DNA of 6,079 nucleotides from positions 1-6,079 of the forward strand of contig JALOMF010000270.1 in NCBI GenBank assembly GCA_025455635.1. Direction: 5' to 3'. Shown piece by piece: positions 1-5,534 of this stretch. The notes under the pieces are model-generated. The model had not been told where the DNA came from. It saw only the letters and a program-made list of their open reading frames with translations, and ran no database searches. A program made the position numbers and the translations under genes. The DNA comes from Saprospiraceae bacterium (lineage in GTDB: Bacteria; Bacteroidota; Bacteroidia; Chitinophagales; Saprospiraceae). Position 1 is the stretch's first letter, and each line of letters opens with the position of its first letter.

Positions 1-430
1 AAAGCGAGTCCATGCTGTCTTGCCCCGTTTGCAATAGGTTTAGCCCAGTCAAGTAATGGTAGCCGATTCGACCCGCCAACGATTCACCACTTTGTTGTTT
101 AAGGGTAGAGGAGGCGCTGCCCAAGAGCAGGTAGCGCTGTTTGGGTTTGTTGTCCACAAGGTAGCGCAGCAAGGGGAAAAGTTCGGGCTTGCGCTGTACT
201 TCGTCAATCACAATCAGCCCTTCCAGTTTTTCCAGCACGAGCTGTGGATTGTCCAAGGCCGCCATGTCCCTGGGGTTTTCGAGGTCGAAAAAATGGTCGG
301 GATGGAAGGATTTGGAGAGGGTCGTCTTACCGACTTGACGCGGCCCTAAAATCGCCGTGACCGGGAACACTTCCAACAAGGTTTCGACTTCCTTGACGTC
401 CTGCTTCCTTTCGATTATCGTATTTTCCAT
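1..430 (-). CDS. ATP-binding protein, AAA_14/DUF4143 type, N-terminal part (cut by left edge)
   Basis: Reading leftward from an ATG at 430-428 there is an open frame of 143 codons that runs off the window, so the C-terminal part is missing. The protein begins MENTIIERKQDVKEVETLLE. It has a Walker A motif GPRQVGKTT (residues 29-37), a Walker B stretch LIVIDEVQ (72-79), a sensor-like LLLGSAS (101-107) and ESLAGR (117-122) followed by a YHYLTGL strand. This order is typical of the bacterial AAA_14 ATPases that carry a C-terminal DUF4143 domain; that domain would lie outside the window. Their cellular role is poorly known, so I give no function beyond ATP binding. An AAAGGA-like ribosome site sits just upstream of the start. 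An ATG three bases further upstream is in another frame and stops after six codons. The gene lies behind cinA on the same strand but is separated from it by a strong hairpin, so it is probably transcribed on its own. Confidence 0.85.
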   Translation of the reverse strand, partial: MENTIIERKQDVKEVETLLEVFPVTAILGPRQVGKTTLSKSFHPDHFFDLENPRDMAALDNPQLVLEKLEGLIVIDEVQRKPELFPLLRYLVDNKPKQRYLLLGSASSTLKQQSGESLAGRIGYHYLTGLNLLQTGQDSMDSL

Positions 431-455
431 ACCATCCTTTTTGTTGTAAAAATAC

Positions 456-504
456 AAACATCCTTGAAAATTCGGAGTGGCGCTCCGAATTTTCAAGGAT
501 GTTT
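456..504 (-). terminator. Perfect 22-bp hairpin, probable intrinsic terminator after cinA
   Basis: Positions 456-477 and 483-504 are perfect reverse complements (22 of 22) around a 5-base loop, 478-482. Read on the minus strand, the stem is followed by the T-rich run TTTGTATTTTT, and it starts 53 bases past the cinA stop codon and ends 25 bases before the ATPase start. This fits a rho-independent terminator for cinA. On the plus strand the tail is only TTTTCATGG, so plus-strand termination would be weaker. The stem is longer than most intrinsic terminators and is AT-rich in its middle, so a palindromic repeat or small mobile repeat is an alternative. Confidence 0.65.
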
Positions 505-556
505 TCATGGAATGGGAAAGATTATAGCTTGGAAAGTCCTTCCAAAATGAAGTAGC

Positions 557-1804
557 TCACGGCCTTTCCCCCAAAAACAACCGCAGCATGTTCAGCGCAT
601 GGTACGCCGAATACTGAATATTGACGAGGCGGTTCCTGCTCAATTGCAGCTTTTTGGTCACGGTGCGCTCGGCATCCCCTACGGCAATCCAGACCGTGCC
701 CACGGGCTTCTCAGGGGTGCCGCCATCCGGCCCGGCGATGCCGCTGGTAGCTACCGCAATATCGGTGCCGAGCAGTCGGATAGCCCCTGCCACCATCTCC
801 CGCACGGTCTGCTCACTGACGGCGCCGTGTTGCTCCAGCGTTTCGGGTTTTACGCCTAATTGGTTCATTTTCACAGCATTGGCATACGAAACCACGCTGC
901 CCATGAAGTAGGCGGACGACCCCGGCACACTCGTAACGAGGTGCGCCAAATAGCCGCCCGTACAGCTCTCCGCTGTCGAAAGCGACCGGTTTTTTTCTTT
1001 CAGAATACGGCCAACGGCGCTCTCCAAGCTGTCGTCGCCGTAGCCAGCGATGATGCTGGGCGGCAGCAGGGCCTCCATTTCCCGGAATTTCTCCTCCAAG
1101 GTTTTTTCCACAAAAACGGGGTCGGCATCGCTCACGGTCAGGCGCAGCCGCACCCGAATGATGGCGGGCAGGTAGGCCAGTTTCACCTGCGGTGGCAGGT
1201 TTTCCTCGAAATCCTTTAGGTACTCGGCGATGGTGGACTCGCCCTCGCCAGCCGTGAAAAGGGTGCGGTGGGCGGTGGGCAGGGCATCGAAGCGCTCCTG
1301 CAACCGGGGCAAGACCTCGTGCTGCATCAGGTACTCCATCTCGAAAGGTACGCCGGGCATGGTAGCCACTACTTTGCCCCCTTCCTCGAACCACATGCCG
1401 GGGGCTGTACCCATTTTATTGGTCAGTACGGTGGCGTTCTGTGGCATGAGGCATTGGGTGCGCACGGCCTCGGTGATGGTTTTGCCGATGCGCTCGTAAA
1501 TCTGTTGGAGCCGCTCCAATGTTGGCTGGTGGAACACAAAGCCGACGCCGTAGAAATCAGCGATGGCCTTCTTCGTCACGTCGTCCTTGGTGGGGCCGAG
1601 GCCGCCCGTCACCAGCACGATGTCGGCCTGCTGGGTGGCGCTCCGCAATGCTTGGATGATGGCCTCATGGTCGTCGCCGACTGCCGTGCGCCCGGTCACT
1701 TTCGCCCCGATTTCGAGGAGCATTTGCGCCATTTTGGCCGAATTGGTGTCAATGATTTGGCCGATGAGCAGCTCGTCGCCGATGGTGAGGATGTGAACTT
1801 GCAT
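557..1804 (-). CDS. cinA: CinA family protein: competence/damage-inducible domain plus nicotinamide-nucleotide amidase domain
   Basis: The 415-residue product has the full two-domain length of the family. The N-terminal half is a MoCF-binding-like (COG1058) domain with GDELLIGQ (residues 9-16), DTN (19-21), TGGLGPTKDD (66-75) and MPGVPFEM (149-156). In studied homologues this domain is linked to ADP-ribose or NAD-metabolite pyrophosphatase activity. The C-terminal half is a PncC-type amidase domain with AESCTGG (278-284, containing the expected serine S280), VSYAN (305-309) and SGIAGPDGG (354-362). It is expected to deamidate nicotinamide mononucleotide to nicotinate mononucleotide in the cytoplasm, feeding NAD recycling. 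The start is the ATG giving MQVHILTIGDE, which matches the usual family start, although no clear Shine-Dalgarno is seen. The gene lies 79 bases after birA on the same strand, so co-transcription is possible. A hairpin follows the stop. A role in DNA uptake should not be assumed from the name. Confidence 0.96.
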   Translation of the reverse strand: MQVHILTIGDELLIGQIIDTNSAKMAQMLLEIGAKVTGRTAVGDDHEAIIQALRSATQQADIVLVTGGLGPTKDDVTKKAIADFYGVGFVFHQPTLERLQQIYERIGKTITEAVRTQCLMPQNATVLTNKMGTAPGMWFEEGGKVVATMPGVPFEMEYLMQHEVLPRLQERFDALPTAHRTLFTAGEGESTIAEYLKDFEENLPPQVKLAYLPAIIRVRLRLTVSDADPVFVEKTLEEKFREMEALLPPSIIAGYGDDSLESAVGRILKEKNRSLSTAESCTGGYLAHLVTSVPGSSAYFMGSVVSYANAVKMNQLGVKPETLEQHGAVSEQTVREMVAGAIRLLGTDIAVATSGIAGPDGGTPEKPVGTVWIAVGDAERTVTKKLQLSRNRLVNIQYSAYHALNMLRLFLGERP

Positions 1805-1818
1805 GGATAGCTTGTTTT

Positions 1819-1867
1819 ATTGTTGAATTGTTGTGATTGTTGGAGGTCGGAACAACAATTCAACAAT
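1819..1867. repeat. Inverted repeat of 16 bp between birA and cinA
   Basis: Positions 1819-1834 and 1852-1867 are perfect reverse complements, separated by a 17-base loop. There is no T-run directly after the stem on the minus strand, so it is not a typical terminator for birA. The arms are built from the decamer CAACAATTCA, which occurs at 1853-1862, again at 1877-1886 (overlapping the birA stop codon), with one mismatch at 1861-1870, and inverted at 1824-1833. This looks like an intergenic repeat family or an RNA structure in the birA-cinA spacer. Confidence 0.6.
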
Positions 1868-1883
1868 TTAGTAATCCAACAAT

Positions 1884-2645
1884 TCAGGAAAACCTTATTT
1901 CTTTTAAATCAAAGCACTCGATTTCACCGCCCACCTGCACCTTCAGCCGGCCCAATTCGTCAATGCCGAGGATGGTGCCTTGGAAGGTTTCGCCGCTGGG
2001 CCGCAGGTAGCTGGCCAGCTGGCCGAAGCGGTAAAGGTGGCGGAGGTAGTCGTGCCGCAAAGGAACTATTTTCCCGGCTTTTAGTTGAAGGTAGCGCCCT
2101 TCCAAATGCTCGCAAAGCTGGGGCACGAGGCCATCCAGCGGGTGGTTTTGGCCAGTTTCGAGGCGCAGCGAAGTGGGGTTGGGCGGGTTGGTGACGAAGT
2201 CGGTTTGGTTGATGTTTATGCCGATACCCGCAACCGTAGAGCGTATTTGCGTGTTCACGAGTGAGTTTTGTATCAAAATGCCCGCAATCTTGCGGGAGCC
2301 GACGTAAATGTCGTTGGGCCATTTGATGGAAACGGGGCGGTCGGGCAGGCTGTTTTTCACCAAATCAAAAACGGCCAACGAGATGCACTGGTTGAGCTGG
2401 AACTGGTCTTTTGCCTCCAAAAAATCGGGGTAAAAAATGACGCTCAAGCTGATGTTCTTGCCCGGCTCCGACTCCCAGCTACTGCCAATTTGTCCCCTGC
2501 CAGCGGTCTGGCAATGGGTCGAAATGACAGTTCCCGCAGCTGGTTTGCTTTTTGATAAAAGCACCTGGGCGTGGGCATTGGTGCTGTCCACTTGGGGCAG
2601 TTCTAGCAGGGTTTGCCCGACAAATAATGTATTCGGTCTTCTCAA
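1884..2645 (-). CDS. birA: Biotin--[acetyl-CoA-carboxylase] ligase, monofunctional (no DNA-binding domain)
   Basis: The product joins biotin, through biotinyl-AMP, to the carrier lysine of biotin-dependent carboxylases in the cytoplasm. Counting from the TTG at 2645-2643 gives 253 residues beginning MRRPNTLFVGQTLLELPQVD. Visible are STN (21-23), QTAGRGQIGSSW (46-57, the biotinyl-AMP loop), KWPND (108-112, with the conserved lysine), KIAGIL (119-124) and GIGININ (140-146), then a C-terminal domain from about residue 205. There is no N-terminal helix-turn-helix, so this is the class without repressor function. No in-frame ATG exists near the conserved N-terminus. The same frame stays open as far as an ATG at 3023, but that extension lies antisense to rsfS and has no family similarity. 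TTG at 2645 is the nearest plausible start; a GTG about 16 codons further upstream is the alternative. The gene is divergent from rsfS and runs toward cinA. Confidence 0.9.
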   Translation of the reverse strand: MRRPNTLFVGQTLLELPQVDSTNAHAQVLLSKSKPAAGTVISTHCQTAGRGQIGSSWESEPGKNISLSVIFYPDFLEAKDQFQLNQCISLAVFDLVKNSLPDRPVSIKWPNDIYVGSRKIAGILIQNSLVNTQIRSTVAGIGININQTDFVTNPPNPTSLRLETGQNHPLDGLVPQLCEHLEGRYLQLKAGKIVPLRHDYLRHLYRFGQLASYLRPSGETFQGTILGIDELGRLKVQVGGEIECFDLKEIRFS

Positions 2646-2682
2646 TAGAAAATTAGTTCGTACTTTTATCCTTTCAAAATGA

Positions 2683-2714
2683 AAAAAGTAGGGGCGAATC
2701 ACGCCAATTAACAA
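2683..2714 (-). promoter_or_regulatory. Possible Bacteroidota-type promoter for birA
   Basis: On the minus strand TTG (2714-2712) is followed after 21 bases by TACTTTTT (2690-2683). This resembles the Bacteroidota pattern of a TTG-containing -33 box and a TAnnTTTG -7 box, with the final G replaced by T. It would place transcription start at about 2676, some 30 bases before the TTG start chosen for birA and downstream of the alternative GTG. The match is by eye in an AT-rich gap, so it could be chance. Confidence 0.3.
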
Positions 2715-2751
2715 TAACAAGAACAAACTCCGTCGGCATGGCACGGCTGTT

Positions 2752-3195
2752 TTGGTTAAAAACAGGGAAAAAACGGCCAACGAGGGTTCAAAAGTAAACA
2801 AATCTGATTTGAGCGCACAAGCAGTTTTAAAAGCAACCCCCTCCCACGTGGAAGAGCTGAACGACCTTATCGTTGACAGCATCCAAGACATCAAAGGAAA
2901 AAACATCGTAAAACTGGACCTTAGAAAACTGGACGATGGCCCCACGGATTTCTTCATCATCTGTGAAGGGGATTCCACGACGCAGGTCAAGGCCATAGCG
3001 GGCAATATCCACAAGCGGCTCAAGGAAGAACTGGGACAGCCACCCTACCACGTGGAGGGCGTAGCCACTGCCCGCTGGATTTGCATGGACTGCTTCAACA
3101 CGGTCGTGCATGTTTTCCACCGGGAAGCCCGTGAGTTTTACGATATCGAGAACCTTTGGAGCGACGCCAAATTTACGGAGTACGAAAACCTCTGA
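2752..3195 (+). CDS. rsfS: Ribosomal silencing factor RsfS (Iojap/YbeB family)
   Basis: RsfS binds ribosomal protein L14 (uL14) on the large subunit and blocks subunit joining, lowering translation when nutrients are scarce. The family core is clear: EELNDLIVDSIQDIKGKNIV (residues 34-53), a DFFIICEGDSTTQVKAI segment (66-82), EGVATARWICMD (102-113), VVHVFHREAREFYDIENLW (118-136) and the closing DA. The frame is closed upstream by a TAG at 2689-2691 and contains no ATG before the conserved core. TTG at 2752 gives 147 residues with a lysine- and asparagine-rich head. TTG at 2809 gives 128 residues, closer to the usual family size. Neither has a good Shine-Dalgarno. An ATG at 2738 lies two bases out of frame, so a small indel is possible. 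The gene is divergent from birA and 174 bases ahead of ftsH, an order I recall as common in Bacteroidota. Confidence 0.92.
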   Translation: MVKNREKTANEGSKVNKSDLSAQAVLKATPSHVEELNDLIVDSIQDIKGKNIVKLDLRKLDDGPTDFFIICEGDSTTQVKAIAGNIHKRLKEELGQPPYHVEGVATARWICMDCFNTVVHVFHREAREFYDIENLWSDAKFTEYENL

Positions 3196-3272
3196 GGCCG
3201 TAATCCACAGGCTGGCGGTCGTTCAAACTGAGAACAACGTCCAAAACAGGCACGGAAAAACAAGGTATTCTG

Positions 3273-3299
3273 AACACACCAGTCTTTTCTGTGTTTTTT
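3273..3299 (+). terminator. Weak hairpin with T-run after rsfS, possible terminator
   Basis: AACACA (3273-3278) can pair with TGTGTT (3290-3295) around an 11-base loop, and the T-run continues to 3299. The stem is only six pairs and AT-rich, so termination would be weak at best. It is 78 bases after the rsfS stop codon. Confidence 0.25.
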
Positions 3300-3319
3300 G
3301 GAAAAAATCTGAACCAAAC

Positions 3320-3361
3320 AAGTAGGAGGCATTCATTCAAAGCTGCCAACCTACTTTTCTT
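3320..3361 (+). promoter_or_regulatory. Hairpin directly upstream of the ftsH ribosome site
   Basis: AAGTAGG (3320-3326) pairs with CCTACTT (3350-3356), and inside it GGCA (3328-3331) pairs with TGCC (3344-3347), leaving small bulges and a 12-base loop. The stem ends in the T-rich TTCTT and is followed at once by AAGGA (3363-3367), the ribosome site of ftsH. It could be a short terminator for rsfS readthrough, or a structure in the ftsH leader that affects ribosome access. Confidence 0.4.
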
Positions 3362-3369
3362 CAAGGATA

Positions 3370-5355
3370 ATGGAAAACAACCAAGATAACAAAAATGGCG
3401 CAAAGTTCAACCCCTACTGGATTTACGGGGTCTTGGCGCTTTTCTTCATCGGCCTCAATTTCTTGCCCATTTCGAGCAATACCAGCGAGCCTAAAACTTT
3501 TGAGGATTTCGTGGTCATGGCCAAGGAAGGCGATGTGGAAAAACTGGAGGTCGTGAATGAAAAATACGCCCAGATTTTTCTGAAAGAAGAGGCCATCAAG
3601 AACAAAAAAGAGAAGTACAAGGACGCCTCCAAGAGTTCGTTCGGCAACAAGCGCCCGCACTACACTTTCGACACAGGCCCTTCCGAGAACTTCGCAAAAA
3701 AAATGGGCGAGCTGAACGCCACCTTGCCTGCCGACCGTCAAGTGACGGTTTATTATTCCGAAAAACAAAACTGGCTATCGCCCATCATCAGCTTGCTGCT
3801 GCCAATAGCGCTGCTGGTACTGCTCTGGATCTTCATCATGCGACGGGTTGGCGGCGGCGCAGGAGGCCCCGGTGCACAGATTTTCAACATCGGCAAATCC
3901 AAGGCTACCCTCTTCGACCAAAACTCGAAGGTGAACATCAACTTCGCCGACGTGGCTGGCCTTGACGAGGCAAAGGAGGAAGTGATGGAAGTCGTTGACT
4001 TCTTGAAAAATCCCAAAAAATACACTGCCCTTGGCGGTAAAATCCCCAAGGGCGTACTGCTAATCGGCCCTCCGGGCACGGGCAAGACGCTGCTCGCCAA
4101 GGCCGTAGCTGGCGAGGCGGGTGTGCCATTCTTCTCCATTTCCGGTTCCGACTTCGTCGAAATGTTCGTGGGCGTGGGCGCCTCACGGGTACGTGACCTC
4201 TTCCGTCAAGCACGGGAGAAAGCTCCCTGCATCGTTTTTATTGACGAAATTGACGCCATTGGCCGTGCCCGTGGCCGCAACACCATGCAGGGCGGCAACG
4301 ACGAACGGGAGAACACCCTCAACCAGTTGCTGGTAGAAATGGACGGCTTCCCGACCGACAAGGGCGTCATCCTGATGGCCGCTACCAACCGCCCCGACGT
4401 GCTAGACTCTGCACTGATGCGCCCCGGCCGCTTTGACCGCCAGATTGCCATTGACCGCCCAGACCTCAAGGGCCGGGAGGCCATCTTCAAAGTGCACCTA
4501 CTGAACATCAAGACCTCCGAAACCGTGACGCCGTTCGAGCTGGCAGAAATGACACCGGGTTTTGCTGGTGCCGAGATTGCCAACGTCTGCAACGAAGCGG
4601 CACTCATTGCGGCCCGCCGCAACAAGGAGGAAGTGGACATGGACGACTTCAATTACGCCCTTGACCGGGTAATTGGCGGCTTGGAGAAAAAGAACAAGCT
4701 CATTTCACCAGAAGAAAAAGAGATAATCGCCTACCACGAGGCAGGCCATGCCGTGTGTGGCTGGTACCTCGAACACGCCATGCCACTGGTGAAAGTGACC
4801 ATCGTGCCACGTGGCATCGGTACGCTGGGCTATGCCCAGTACCTGCCCAAGGAAGAATACATCACCCGCACGGCACAACTGCTCGACCGCATGTGCATGA
4901 CCTTCGGCGGGCGGGCTGCCGAGGAGGTGATTTTCGGCAAGGTGTCCACCGGTGCCCAAAGCGACCTCGACCAAGTGACGAAGATGGCCTACAGCATGGT
5001 GGCCGTGTTCGGCATGAACGAAAAAGTGGGGCAGGTCTCATTTTACGGGATGCAAAACGACAGCTTCAACAAGCCCTACTCGGAAGAGACGGCAGGCATG
5101 ATTGACGCAGAGGTGCGCAATATCGTGAGCGTGCAGTTCAACCGGGCGAAAACGCTGCTGGTCGAGCGCAGGAAAGAGCTGGAAATCATTGCGAAGCAGC
5201 TCTTGGAAAAAGAAGTGCTGCACAAGGCTGACTTGGAACGGCTCATCGGCCCAAGACCATTTGCTTGGCCAGACGACCACCGCTCGCACCTGAACGGCAT
5301 CCTGTCAGTGCCAGCCAATGACCTTTCCACTACGGAAGGCATTATAAAAGAATAA
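3370..5355 (+). CDS. ftsH: ATP-dependent zinc metalloprotease FtsH
   Basis: FtsH is a membrane-anchored hexameric AAA+ protease that extracts and degrades misassembled membrane proteins and selected regulators. The 661-residue product has the full family layout: first membrane helix (about 15-33), a periplasmic segment with a lysine-rich stretch (about 75-95), second membrane helix (about 138-157) and a glycine-rich linker. The AAA domain carries Walker A GPPGTGKT (233-240), a pore motif with F266 in MFVGVG, Walker B IVFIDE (288-293), and the second region of homology ATNRPDVLDSALMRPGRFDR (338-357) with arginine fingers R354 and R357. The peptidase domain has HEAGH (456-460; zinc ligands H456 and H460, catalytic E457) and the third ligand at D532 in STGAQSDLD. 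All key residues are present. The start is set by AAGGA at 3363-3367 just before the ATG. A strong terminator follows the stop, so it is the last gene of its unit. Confidence 0.99.
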   Translation: MENNQDNKNGAKFNPYWIYGVLALFFIGLNFLPISSNTSEPKTFEDFVVMAKEGDVEKLEVVNEKYAQIFLKEEAIKNKKEKYKDASKSSFGNKRPHYTFDTGPSENFAKKMGELNATLPADRQVTVYYSEKQNWLSPIISLLLPIALLVLLWIFIMRRVGGGAGGPGAQIFNIGKSKATLFDQNSKVNINFADVAGLDEAKEEVMEVVDFLKNPKKYTALGGKIPKGVLLIGPPGTGKTLLAKAVAGEAGVPFFSISGSDFVEMFVGVGASRVRDLFRQAREKAPCIVFIDEIDAIGRARGRNTMQGGNDERENTLNQLLVEMDGFPTDKGVILMAATNRPDVLDSALMRPGRFDRQIAIDRPDLKGREAIFKVHLLNIKTSETVTPFELAEMTPGFAGAEIANVCNEAALIAARRNKEEVDMDDFNYALDRVIGGLEKKNKLISPEEKEIIAYHEAGHAVCGWYLEHAMPLVKVTIVPRGIGTLGYAQYLPKEEYITRTAQLLDRMCMTFGGRAAEEVIFGKVSTGAQSDLDQVTKMAYSMVAVFGMNEKVGQVSFYGMQNDSFNKPYSEETAGMIDAEVRNIVSVQFNRAKTLLVERRKELEIIAKQLLEKEVLHKADLERLIGPRPFAWPDDHRSHLNGILSVPANDLSTTEGIIKE

Positions 5356-5380
5356 TGAATTTATAAAACAGCTAATTCCG

Positions 5381-5419
5381 ACGGGCTATCCAACTGTGTT
5401 GGATGGCCCGTTTTCATTT
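5381..5419 (+). terminator. Strong intrinsic terminator of ftsH
   Basis: Positions 5381-5394 and 5398-5411 form a 14-pair stem (one G-T wobble) with a 3-base loop, GC-rich at its base, followed by TTTCATTT. It begins 25 bases after the ftsH stop codon. It separates ftsH from the nucleotidyltransferase gene, which then needs its own promoter in the 123 bases 5412-5534; no clear promoter match was found there. Confidence 0.9.
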
Positions 5420-5534
5420 GAGTAACGGGCTGCGGCATCCTTAGGTGGGGAGCGTTTTTTTGTAAAAAATGTGGAAGTAATGAATGAAATTTACCGCTGG
5501 GAAGGTTCTGCAGTTCCTTTTTCAATTCAGTCCA

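Noticed and set aside
529..545. Short inverted repeat TTGGAA/TTCCAA just after the cinA stop
   Set aside because: Six pairs, no T-run, and the much stronger hairpin at 456-504 is close by; likely chance.
813..1394. 193-codon open frame on the minus strand inside cinA
   Set aside because: It is an out-of-frame shadow of cinA with arginine- and proline-rich, low-complexity content typical of GC-rich off-frames; no family motif.
1268..1810. 180-codon open frame on the plus strand antisense to cinA
   Set aside because: Lies entirely opposite a well-supported full-length gene; histidine- and glycine-rich composition and no recognisable motif.
2738..2797. 19-codon frame MARLFWLKTGKKRPTRVQK as a leader peptide or small protein upstream of rsfS
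   Set aside because: It overlaps the rsfS frame, has no ribosome site, and is better explained as the out-of-frame start discussed for rsfS.
2646..3023. N-terminal extension of birA up to an ATG at 3023
   Set aside because: The extension is antisense to the conserved core of rsfS and does not resemble a BirA helix-turn-helix or any known domain.
3361..3768. 135-codon open frame antisense to the start of ftsH
   Set aside because: Opposite a clear ftsH coding region; its hydrophobic content mirrors the codons on the other strand.
5412..5534. Promoter or riboswitch between the ftsH terminator and the nucleotidyltransferase
   Set aside because: A T-rich stretch at 5455-5461 is present, but no -33/-7 pair with good spacing and no structured leader could be supported.
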